The notes beneath the pieces were generated by a model that searched no databases, was not told where the DNA came from, and saw only the letters and a program-made list of their open reading frames with translations. Shown here piece by piece: positions 1 through 3,831 of a DNA stretch of 11,150 nt. Where the stretch lies: assembly GCA_002730655.1 (NCBI GenBank), contig PCAT01000112.1, positions 1-11,150 of the forward strand, read 5' to 3'. Each line of letters starts with the position of its first letter. The stretch's first letter is position 1. A program made the position numbers and the translations under genes. Origin of the DNA: Balneola sp. Its GTDB lineage: Bacteria > Bacteroidota > Rhodothermia > Balneolales > Balneolaceae.

Positions 1-379
1 CTGTTGAAGGACAACTAACACATTCACACGTAGAACCACTTTCTTGGGGACACCAAACCGTAATAGATCTACAATCTCTTTGTCCTGATGCTTGACAATA
101 TAACTTAAAAGATGCTGATGTTTTTGCATTTACTGTGCTAGATTGATAAGCATCGTGTCCGCTTCCCTGTGTTTTTATTAGACAATCATCACCTTCTCCA
201 CAATTTAGAATTGTATTTCTACAAGTTCTTTCGCTGTTACTAGCACCACAATAAATATTATATTCTCCAGACCATACTTTATTTTTACAGGCATCGTGTC
301 CAGTACAATAAATATTATTCGCTAATGTAAAAGTATTTGAATATAAAAATGTAAAAAAGATTAGAAGTAATCTTTTCAT
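1..379 (-). CDS. Secreted cysteine-rich protein, C-terminus cut off by window
   Basis: The reading frame starts with ATG at 379 and stays open for 126 codons to the window edge, so the gene is partial. The first ~20 residues form a signal peptide: MKR, then a hydrophobic run (LLLIFFTFLY) and a likely cleavage near TLA-NN. The rest is rich in cysteine with spaced C..C pairs, and GHDA occurs twice (before CKN and before YQS). This looks like a short degenerate repeat of the kind seen in extracellular beta-helix or disulfide-bonded repeat proteins of algae and their viruses. No catalytic motif is visible. It probably acts outside the cell or on the virion surface, but the function is not recognised. 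It follows the F-box-like gene on the same strand with a 22-bp AT-only gap, so the two may be co-transcribed. Confidence 0.75.
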   Translation of the reverse strand, partial: MKRLLLIFFTFLYSNTFTLANNIYCTGHDACKNKVWSGEYNIYCGASNSERTCRNTILNCGEGDDCLIKTQGSGHDAYQSSTVNAKTSASFKLYCQASGQRDCRSITVWCPQESGSTCECVSCPST

Positions 380-391
380 TATAAAAAATAA

Positions 392-403
392 AAATATATA
401 TTT
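392..403. repeat. AT-only 12-bp palindrome at a gene end
   Basis: AAATATATATTT is a perfect palindrome that overlaps the stop codon of the F-box-like gene. It could be a 3'-end hairpin, but in sequence this AT-rich it may arise by chance. Confidence 0.25.
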
Positions 404-770
404 AAGCTATTGTTTTGATTAATAATTCTTGAAAAAGTAATTTATGCATTGGATACCACCACTCTCCAAATTTATTACATAATATTAGTTTTTCTAGTGG
501 TTTCATATTCTTTTTGTATATTTTTAATCCATTATGATTTAAAACTAGATAGTCTCCCCCAAAATCAGCAACACTAACATAATATGTTGCTTTGTTGAAC
601 CTTCCTGATTTTCGAACAACTATTCCACCTTTCCCTGAAATAAAATGATTATAATGTTGGCTACCAGCATAATCTTTTCTAGGAATTCCATATATTACAT
701 CTCCTACATAATATTCTGGAACAAAGATATACGTTTTAATTTCTCTCCAAAGATCTTCTGGAAAATACAT
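402..770 (-). CDS. Small protein with F-box-like N-terminus
   Basis: This ORF of 122 residues starts with MYFPEDLWREIKTYIF. That resembles the F-box-like opening (LP-x-DL-x-x-I-x-x-Y/F-[LIF]) common in proteins of algal large DNA viruses, where it is thought to recruit ubiquitin-ligase adaptors. Only this first helix is recognisable. The rest is rich in aromatic and glycine residues (GDVIYGIPRKDY, ATYYVSVADFGGDYL, EWWYPMHKLLFQELL) and may form a small beta-rich domain. There is no signal peptide or membrane segment. The ATG at 770 is the first in frame. The gene is divergent from the small membrane-protein gene starting at 814, with a very AT-rich 43-bp region between them. The family is not recognised beyond the N-terminal motif. 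Confidence 0.65.
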   Translation of the reverse strand: MYFPEDLWREIKTYIFVPEYYVGDVIYGIPRKDYAGSQHYNHFISGKGGIVVRKSGRFNKATYYVSVADFGGDYLVLNHNGLKIYKKNMKPLEKLILCNKFGEWWYPMHKLLFQELLIKTIA

Positions 771-813
771 TTACATATTATTGTCTTCACTTTTTTATAT
801 TTATTTTATATAT

Positions 814-1113
814 ATGAAGTGTAGTGAATCAATGATGAAATATACAGGATATTTACATATCCTAGCCTTAGCGGTAGCAATATATGGCACATATCACCAA
901 GTTGATGCTGTTCAAAATAACAAGCCTTTTTCTCCGGCTTTAGCGATAGCACTAACTGTTATGTTATTATTGCGAGTTCCTAATCAAATTTGTGTAGCAA
1001 CAAGGGAATTTCACGGATGGTATTCTGTATTTGGAACTTTAATGGGTGCTGCTGGCTTTGCTTTCTTAGGATATACTGAATATCAACAATCAAAGAAAGA
1101 AAAAAAAGAATAA
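814..1113 (+). CDS. Small membrane protein, three predicted helices
   Basis: The frame can be read from a TTG at 781, but I choose the ATG at 814, giving 99 residues; ATGs at 832 and 835 are alternatives. Hydrophobic segments lie at about residues 10-27 (YTGYLHILALAVAIYGTY), 40-55 (SPALAIALTVMLLL) and 71-88 (VFGTLMGAAGFAFLGY). The tail is charged (QQSKKEKKE), so it is probably cytosolic. No family is recognised. The gene converges on the 57-residue basic gene, and their stop codons lie inside the two arms of one hairpin at 1111-1141. The upstream 781-813 stretch is T/A-rich and shared with the divergent F-box-like gene. Confidence 0.65.
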   Translation: MKCSESMMKYTGYLHILALAVAIYGTYHQVDAVQNNKPFSPALAIALTVMLLLRVPNQICVATREFHGWYSVFGTLMGAAGFAFLGYTEYQQSKKEKKE

Positions 1114-1141
1114 ATTTATTAGATATAATTTAATAAATTTA
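1111..1141. terminator. Bidirectional hairpin between converging genes
   Basis: TAAATTTATT (1111-1120) and AATAAATTTA (1132-1141) are exact reverse complements, 10 bp with an 11-nt loop. One arm contains the stop codon of the plus-strand gene (1111-1113) and the other the stop of the minus-strand gene (1139-1141). In mimivirus, transcript 3' ends are set by such palindromes; here one hairpin would serve both genes. The structure is seen; the role is inferred. Confidence 0.55.
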
Positions 1142-1312
1142 GTCACTAAAATAATCAAAAGCATCTCCCAAATCACGAAATTCTTTAGATTTTCTTAGTT
1201 TTTTAAGACTAATAACATTAGCACTCTTGGTTTTTTTCTTATTTTTATTAGTAGCAGTCATACTGGGGACTTTTTTATTGGAAGTGGTTTTTTTCTTTTC
1301 TTGATTAGACAT
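1139..1312 (-). CDS. 57-residue lysine-rich protein
   Basis: This short frame runs from ATG at 1312 to a TAA at 1139-1141. It begins MSNQEKKKTTSNKKVP and has a basic middle (KNKKKTKSANVISLKKLRKSKEF) and an acidic end (RDLGDAFDYFSD). The lysine runs suggest a nucleic-acid-binding or nuclear protein, but no domain is visible. Support for it being real comes from an AAAATTGA early-promoter element at 1354-1361, 41 bases upstream of the start, and from the hairpin at its stop codon. It lies 47 bp downstream of the HMG-box-like gene on the same strand; the promoter element overlaps that gene's stop codon. Confidence 0.6.
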   Translation of the reverse strand: MSNQEKKKTTSNKKVPSMTATNKNKKKTKSANVISLKKLRKSKEFRDLGDAFDYFSD

Positions 1313-1353
1313 AATACTAGGGTTATTAAAAATTTTTTAAGGTTTTGAGTAAT

Positions 1354-1361
1354 TCAATTTT
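1354..1361 (-). promoter_or_regulatory. AAAATTGA early-promoter element
   Basis: The minus strand reads AAAATTGAATT here, 41 bases upstream of the start of the 57-residue gene. AAAATTGA is the established mimivirus early-promoter octamer. The element overlaps the stop codon of the preceding gene. Confidence 0.6.
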
Positions 1362-1965
1362 AATGTTTTTCTGTCCAACTTTCCCCCTTATAGTTAGTAT
1401 AGGTTGTAAACTTTCCTGTTTCTCCTTCATAATTTTCACGAAGTCCGCCCCAACTTGGTCGGTAATTTTGTGAACCACCATATACAGTTACTCCCCATTT
1501 TTTTGCTGCTTTCCAGTTAAATTTATGACCTCCAACAGACTTGTATGGTCCAATTTTTTCTATTGGAATGCCTTTGGCTATAAGTTTCTCTATTTCTGCT
1601 ACGGTAAAGAGTTCAATACTTTCTACTGGCCCTATTACATTATAGCTTGTGAATCCATTGTCTAGTCCTACGCAAGGGACTCTATCTCCAGAATAACATA
1701 AGTATATCTTAAGTTTTTTTATTTCTTCCTTGGATTTTTTCTTAATTTCAGCCTTTTCATTTTTATATCTTTCAACATCGTGTTTTGATTGTAGTATAAA
1801 TGTATCTCGCTCTTCATCTGATAGATTCGCCCATTGTTGACGCATATGCTTAGTATAATATTGATAAGCTGTTAAGGGTTTATCTAACATACGAATACGC
1901 TCTCTTTGTGCGAAAAGAGTGTTTGATACTTTGGTTTGAAAATCCATATTGTCAAGAGAAGTCAT
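1360..1965 (-). CDS. HMG-box-like DNA-binding protein
   Basis: This protein has 201 residues. Residues 29-70 (KPLTAYQYYTKHMRQQW, then NLSDEERDTF and HDVERYKNE) match the HMG-box pattern: K-P-x-(S/T)-A-Y opening helix, basic R-x-x-W, LS-x-EER turn and the D-x-x-RY-x-x-E end of helix 3. It is shorter than a canonical ~70-residue box, with the loop and second helix compressed. A lysine/glutamate helix follows (about 69-88), probably coiled or nucleic-acid-binding. The C-terminal half contains an FTVAEIEKLIAKG helix and a glycine/aromatic tail and is unrecognised. HMG-box proteins bend DNA and occur in several giant viruses. The gene is divergent from the RING-like gene, sharing 76 bp, and carries its own AAAATTGA element at 1999-2006. 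Confidence 0.7.
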   Translation of the reverse strand: MTSLDNMDFQTKVSNTLFAQRERIRMLDKPLTAYQYYTKHMRQQWANLSDEERDTFILQSKHDVERYKNEKAEIKKKSKEEIKKLKIYLCYSGDRVPCVGLDNGFTSYNVIGPVESIELFTVAEIEKLIAKGIPIEKIGPYKSVGGHKFNWKAAKKWGVTVYGGSQNYRPSWGGLRENYEGETGKFTTYTNYKGESWTEKH

Positions 1966-1998
1966 TTTTTATTATAGTTTACTGCAATAAAACCTAAT

Positions 1999-2006
1999 TC
2001 AATTTT
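1999..2006 (-). promoter_or_regulatory. AAAATTGA early-promoter element
   Basis: The minus strand reads TATAAAATTGAATT, 33 bases upstream of the HMG-box-like start codon at 1965. It matches the mimivirus early-promoter octamer exactly and has the same ATT extension as the two other copies in the window. Confidence 0.65.
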
Positions 2007-2041
2007 ATAAACAATATAAAATAAACAGCAAAATATAAGTA

Positions 2042-2584
2042 ATGGAAATTGTAGAGACACAGCAACAAATACAATGTCATTGCTGCACAAGCGAAGAGGA
2101 TGTCCATATATGTGAATTAGATAATTGTGATTATCCACTTTGTTCTACTTGTAAAGAAAAAGCTTTAAAATTAGAACACAAATGTCCCGGTTGCCGGAGA
2201 GAAATTGTAATAGATATTAAAATAATGGATGAATTACACTTAGAACCTGATCTAGAAAACTTAAATAATAGAAAATGTATTAATTGTTCACAGGAAATAA
2301 AGGATACTGTGGTATGGTATTTGTATACTTATATAATGGCTGTAGTGGCAATTATAGGTATGTCAGTAATATCATTATTGATGGTAATGGCTGGTCGTTT
2401 GGTAACAATAATATTTACTATAGGACCACGAGACTTTTGGTGTCATTCAATGGGAGCAGATGCTTTTGGTTGGTTCATTGCCTATGGTTTATTAGGTGAT
2501 GTAATTGGATTTTTTATTTTATGTTGTAGTGCTGGCTTAATAAATGATTGTTGTTTTAGAGAAGATAACAATGGAGATTGGTAA
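2042..2584 (+). CDS. RING-like zinc-binding membrane protein
   Basis: This protein has 180 residues. The N-terminal third carries paired cysteines: C12-x2-C15, C24-x4-C29, C34-x2-C37 and C48-x2-C51 in CPGC, which resembles a cysteine-only RING or RING-variant zinc finger. An extra pair, C79-x2-C82, follows. Hydrophobic stretches at about 90-127 and 142-166 would make two or three membrane helices, and the short tail is acidic (REDNNGDW). This order, N-terminal RING-like finger then membrane helices, is that of membrane-anchored ubiquitin ligases such as the MARCH family and viral homologues, which down-regulate host membrane proteins. The ligase role is inferred, since the canonical C4HC3 or C3HC4 histidine is not evident. 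The gene is divergent from the HMG-box-like gene. Confidence 0.65.
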   Translation: MEIVETQQQIQCHCCTSEEDVHICELDNCDYPLCSTCKEKALKLEHKCPGCRREIVIDIKIMDELHLEPDLENLNNRKCINCSQEIKDTVVWYLYTYIMAVVAIIGMSVISLLMVMAGRLVTIIFTIGPRDFWCHSMGADAFGWFIAYGLLGDVIGFFILCCSAGLINDCCFREDNNGDW

Positions 2585-2592
2585 TATACAAT

Positions 2593-2598
2593 AAAAAA
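2593..2598 (-). terminator. T6 run at the end of the tRNA array
   Basis: The minus strand has TTTTTT starting three bases after the discriminator base of the last tRNA. It is the longest T run found in the array spacers on that strand and would stop RNA polymerase III or mark the end of the transcript. Confidence 0.45.
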
Positions 2599-2600
2599 TT

Positions 2601-2673
2601 TAGTCCATAGCGGGATTGAACCGCTGACCTTGGGTTTATTAGACCCACGCTCTACCTACTGAGCTAATGGACT
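2601..2673 (-). tRNA. tRNA-Ile(AAT)
   Basis: Full class I cloverleaf: acceptor AGTCCAT/ATGGACT (7 bp), D stem GCTC/GAGC, anticodon arm TGGGT-CTAATAA-ACCCA, T arm AGCGG-TTCAATC-CCGCT, discriminator A. The anticodon AAT (read as IAU) is the eukaryotic major isoleucine form. It is the last gene of the array. A GCTGTT copy of one recurrent spacer motif lies four bases upstream. Confidence 0.9.
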
Positions 2674-2692
2674 TGGTGCTGTTTTCCTTTTG

Positions 2693-2763
2693 TTATAAGA
2701 GTTGGAATCGAACCAACGTAGAAGGATCTTGAGTCCTACGCTTAACCACTAAGCTATCTTAGG
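2693..2763 (-). tRNA. tRNA with CAA anticodon but no long variable arm
   Basis: A cloverleaf is visible: D stem GCTT/AAGC, anticodon arm TAGGA-CTCAAGA-TCCTT, T arm GTTGG-TTCGATT-CCAAC. The loop gives anticodon CAA (leucine), yet the variable region is only four bases, whereas leucine tRNAs normally have a long variable arm. The top two acceptor pairs also fail (CCTAAGA against TCTTATA). It may be a degenerate leucine tRNA or one with altered identity. The motif TTGCTGTTAG (on +) sits directly upstream. Confidence 0.6.
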
Positions 2764-2784
2764 GTTTGCTGTTAGAAAACAAAT

Positions 2785-2857
2785 TGCCCGACGTGGGACT
2801 TGAACCCACGGCCACAAGATTAAGAGTCTTGCGCTCTACCGACTGAGCTAGCCGGGC
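2785..2857 (-). tRNA. tRNA-Lys(CTT)
   Basis: Complete cloverleaf: acceptor GCCCGGC/GTCGGGC, D stem GCTC/GAGC, loop CTCTTAA with anticodon CTT, T arm CGTGGGTTCAAGTCCCACG, discriminator A. It is very close to animal and plant tRNA-Lys(CTT). Confidence 0.93.
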
Positions 2858-2884
2858 TAAAATACTATCAACATATAAACAGAA

Positions 2885-2971
2885 CCTGCTTTGACCTCTT
2901 GCATACTAGGGCATTATACCCTAGGCAGGATTCGAACCTGCGAAGCACAATGGCGGAAGATTTTGAGTCTT
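2885..2971 (-). tRNA. Permuted tRNA-Leu(CAA)
   Basis: Read on the minus strand, the 3' part (2971 to 2917) comes first: AAGA, loop CTCAAAA, TCTTC, a 14-nt variable arm, T arm GCAGG-TTCGAAT-CCTGC, acceptor CTAGGGT and discriminator A. After four bases comes the 5' part (2912 to 2885): acceptor GCCCTAG, TA, then a leucine-type D arm TGC-11 nt-GCA containing GAGGTCAAA, then GG. The acceptor strands pair over 7 bp. Joining GG to AAGA gives the anticodon stem GAAGA/TCTTC, a perfect 5 bp, and an 83-nt class II tRNA with anticodon CAA, T33 and A37. No acceptor or D arm exists upstream in the normal order. Permuted tRNAs are known from red algae, prasinophytes, nucleomorphs and some archaea; I do not know of one described in a virus. 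Confidence 0.85.
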
Positions 2972-2986
2972 AATTGTTTTTGATTT

Positions 2987-2997
2987 TTTGCTGTTAG
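2987..2997 (-). repeat. Spacer motif TTTGCTGTTAG
   Basis: One of four copies of (T)TTGCTGTTA as read on +: 2677-2683 (weak, TGCTGTT), 2765-2775, 2987-2997 and 3720-3730. Each lies upstream of a tRNA or of the 3' part of a permuted tRNA. Here the motif's CTGTT also pairs with the sequence just after the 5' part of the permuted leucine tRNA. Confidence 0.6.
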
Positions 2998-3007
2998 TTG
3001 ATATTAA

Positions 3008-3018
3008 CCGTGCTCCCC
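3008..3018 (-). repeat. First of seven copies of spacer motif CCGTGCTCCCC
   Basis: The 11-mer CCGTGCTCCCC (minus strand GGGGAGCACGG) recurs at 3008-3018, 3102-3112, 3206-3216, 3352-3362, 4043-4052 (one C shorter), 4130-4140 and 4394-4404. Most copies are followed by GAA(A) on the minus strand. Six copies end 4-10 bases before a tRNA 5' end, and five start within 1-4 bases of the previous tRNA's 3' end. It is found only inside the tRNA array. The role is unknown: a processing tag, a promoter part or the residue of a duplicated tRNA-spacer unit. Confidence 0.8.
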
Positions 3019-3020
3019 TA

Positions 3021-3097
3021 TGCTTACAGGAGGATTCGAACCGCCAAATTCTGGGTAATGCGCACTCCCCAGACCCCGTACCGGTAGGTATGTAAGC
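3021..3097 (-). tRNA. tRNA-like gene, anticodon unclear (enlarged anticodon loop)
   Basis: The acceptor GCTTACA/TGTAAGC pairs perfectly, and the T arm GGCGG-TTCGAAT-CCTCC has one mismatch. The D arm contains CCGGTAC. The anticodon stem CTGGG/CCCAG closes a 12-nt loop (GAGTGCGCATTA) instead of 7. No 7-nt reading gives the usual T33; CAT, TGC or GTG could be proposed but none is convincing. A 5-nt intron or a degenerate tRNA are possible. It is flanked on both sides by the CCGTGCTCCCC motif. Confidence 0.6.
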
Positions 3098-3101
3098 ATT
3101 T

Positions 3102-3112
3102 CCGTGCTCCCC
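3102..3112 (-). repeat. Spacer motif CCGTGCTCCCC, copy 2
   Basis: Exact copy lying between two tRNA genes, two bases after one and four bases before the next. Confidence 0.8.
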
Positions 3113-3114
3113 AA

Positions 3115-3201
3115 TGTCTATAGGAGGATTTGAACCTCCGCGTGAACTTAATTCAATCCAGTACTATATCGGACCCTTTCGACCAACTCAGGCATATAGA
3201 C
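3115..3201 (-). tRNA. Class II tRNA, probably tRNA-Leu(TAG)
   Basis: The acceptor GTCTATA/TATAGAC is perfect, the T arm is GGAGG-TTCAAAT-CCTCC and the discriminator is A. The D arm (CC-TGAGTTGGTCGAAA-GG) and a variable arm with stem TGAA/TTCA are those of a leucine or serine tRNA. The anticodon arm has the right 17-nt length, TCCGA-TATAGTA-CTGGA, giving TAG (leucine), but position 33 is A rather than T, one pair is G-T and one is A-C. The identity is therefore tentative. Confidence 0.65.
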
Positions 3202-3205
3202 ATTT

Positions 3206-3216
3206 CCGTGCTCCCC
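3206..3216 (-). repeat. Spacer motif CCGTGCTCCCC, copy 3
   Basis: Exact copy four bases upstream of the putative tRNA-Leu(TAG). It is separated from the previous tRNA by a 40-base stretch with hairpins. Confidence 0.8.
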
Positions 3217-3217
3217 A

Positions 3218-3257
3218 CTAGTGGCCACTAGTTGATTTTTATACAGGCTACACCTGT
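3218..3257. repeat. Palindrome and hairpin in a tRNA spacer
   Basis: CTAGTGGCCACTAG (3218-3231) is a perfect 14-bp palindrome. ACAGG (3243-3247) pairs with CCTGT (3253-3257) around a 5-nt loop touching the end of the neighbouring tRNA. They may act as transcript-end or processing signals, by analogy with mimivirus hairpins. Confidence 0.45.
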
Positions 3258-3346
3258 AGCAGTAGCTGGGTTCGAACCAGCGAAGCTATGTCTAGCATAG
3301 CGGGCAGTCGCCCGCCCCTCCGTTGACCTCTTGGAGATATACTGCC
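3257..3346 (-). tRNA. Class II tRNA-like gene, anticodon unclear (6-nt loop)
   Basis: The acceptor is GGCAGTA/TACTGCT with a terminal G-T pair. The D arm holds AAGAGGTCAAC between CTCC and GGAG and carries one extra base. The variable arm is a long CTATG/CATAG stem and the T arm is GCTGG-TTCGAAC-CCAGC, with discriminator A. The anticodon stem GCGGG/CCCGC leaves only six loop bases (CGACTG), or four if C/G pairs further. No valid anticodon with T33 can be read. It looks like a leucine- or serine-type tRNA that has decayed or is read unusually. Confidence 0.6.
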
Positions 3347-3351
3347 TATTT

Positions 3352-3362
3352 CCGTGCTCCCC
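3352..3362 (-). repeat. Spacer motif CCGTGCTCCCC, copy 4
   Basis: Exact copy between tRNA-Arg(TCT) and the class II tRNA with the 6-nt loop. Confidence 0.8.
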
Positions 3363-3366
3363 ACAG

Positions 3367-3439
3367 TGCCCCACCCCGGATTTGAACCGGGAATCTCCCG
3401 CTTAGAAGGCGGTTGCCTTAACCATTTGGCCAGCAGGGC
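3367..3439 (-). tRNA. tRNA-Arg(TCT)
   Basis: Complete cloverleaf: acceptor GCCCTGC/GTGGGGC, D stem GCC/GGC with AAATGGTTAA loop, anticodon loop CTTCTAA giving TCT, T arm CCCGG-TTCAAAT-CCGGG, discriminator A. It reads AGA, the usual arginine codon of AT-rich genomes. Confidence 0.9.
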
Positions 3440-3441
3440 AG

Positions 3442-3471
3442 ATTAATATTATAGTCTCCCATAATATTAAT
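3442..3471. terminator. 11-bp hairpin between tRNAs
   Basis: ATTAATATTAT (3442-3452) and ATAATATTAAT (3461-3471) are perfect reverse complements around an 8-nt loop (AGTCTCCC on +). It lies between tRNA-Leu(CAA) and tRNA-Arg(TCT). It could be a mimivirus-type 3'-end hairpin that splits the array into units. Confidence 0.5.
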
Positions 3472-3488
3472 TTCTATCGTCTCTCATA

Positions 3489-3569
3489 TACCAGCAGTGA
3501 GATTCGAACTCACGAAGCATCCGCACTCGAACTTGAGTCGAGCCCCTTTGACCGCTCAGGAATACTGGT
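3489..3569 (-). tRNA. tRNA-Leu(CAA)
   Basis: Contiguous class II cloverleaf in normal order: acceptor ACCAGTA/TGCTGGT, leucine-type D arm CC-TGAGCGGTCAAA-GG, anticodon arm CTCGA-CTCAAGT-TCGAG (CAA), 12-nt variable arm, T arm GTGAG-TTCGAAT-CTCAC, discriminator A. It is the ordinary counterpart of the permuted leucine tRNA and has the same anticodon. Confidence 0.9.
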
Positions 3570-3573
3570 GTTT

Positions 3574-3609
3574 GATAGAGAATTTTGGATTAGTCGAAAA
3601 TTTTCTATC
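3574..3609. terminator. 13-bp hairpin between tRNAs
   Basis: GATAGAGAATTTT (3574-3586) pairs with AAAATTTTCTATC (3597-3609) over 13 positions with one G-T, around a 10-nt loop. It sits between the permuted tRNA-Ile and tRNA-Leu(CAA). The same transcript-end role as the other hairpins is possible. Confidence 0.5.
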
Positions 3610-3636
3610 TTAAATGATACTGGTTCCATAAATCTA

Positions 3637-3709
3637 CGCACTCTACCACTGAGTTACCTCGTTTTCACAAGGGCGGGGATCGAACCCGCGACCACGCCTT
3701 TATAATAGG
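3637..3709 (-). tRNA. Permuted tRNA-Ile(TAT)
   Basis: On the minus strand the 3' part (3709 to 3665) comes first: CCT, loop ATTATAA, AGGCG, TGGTC, T arm GCGGG-TTCGATC-CCCGC, acceptor CCTTGTG and A. One base later the 5' part begins (3663 to 3637): acceptor AACGAGG, TA, D arm ACTC-AGTGGTA-GAGT, then GCG. Joining CG to CCT gives the anticodon stem CGCCT/AGGCG, a perfect 5 bp, and a standard 72-nt class I tRNA with anticodon TAT (reads ATA). Unjoined, the stem has only 3 bp. Six acceptor pairs form, one G-T; the first (A-G) does not. The break (between positions 28 and 29) is one base from that in the permuted leucine tRNA. Confidence 0.82.
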
Positions 3710-3719
3710 ATGATTAAGA

Positions 3720-3730
3720 ATTGCTGTTAA
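3720..3730 (-). repeat. Spacer motif ATTGCTGTTAA
   Basis: A copy of the TTGCTGTTA motif in the leader of the permuted tRNA-Ile, just after the initiator tRNA. The permuted leucine tRNA has the same motif in the equivalent leader. Confidence 0.55.
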
Positions 3731-3740
3731 GAACCATAAA

Positions 3741-3812
3741 TAGCGACGGTTGGTTTCGATCCAACGACCTTCTGGTTATGAGCCAGACACGCTTCCCCTG
3801 CGCCACATCGCT
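3741..3812 (-). tRNA. Initiator tRNA-Met(CAT)
   Basis: Full cloverleaf with eukaryotic initiator marks: A1-T72 pair (acceptor AGCGATG/CGTCGCT), D arm GCGC-AGGGGAA-GCGT, and T loop ATCGAAA with A54 and A60 instead of T54 and a pyrimidine at 60. The anticodon loop is CTCATAA. The anticodon stem ends TGG/CCA rather than three full G-C pairs, so one of the conserved pairs is T-A. A cytosolic-type initiator is the best reading; elongator Met tRNAs lack the A54 T loop. Confidence 0.88.
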
Positions 3813-3831
3813 TGAAATAATATTTTTTAAT

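Noticed and set aside
781..813. TTG start extending the small membrane protein by 11 residues
   Set aside because: An ATG at 814 is available and the upstream stretch is T/A-rich promoter-like sequence.
1326..1340. Near-palindrome TTAAAAATTTTTTAA after the HMG-box-like gene
   Set aside because: It is a plain A/T run with almost no loop; chance is likely in this sequence.
2284..2499. 71-residue plus-strand ORF
   Set aside because: Shadow frame inside the RING-like membrane-protein gene.
2938..3018. Ordinary, non-permuted reading of the CAA tRNA at 2885-2971
   Set aside because: No upstream acceptor complementary to CTAGGGT and no D arm exist in normal order; the matching acceptor lies just downstream.
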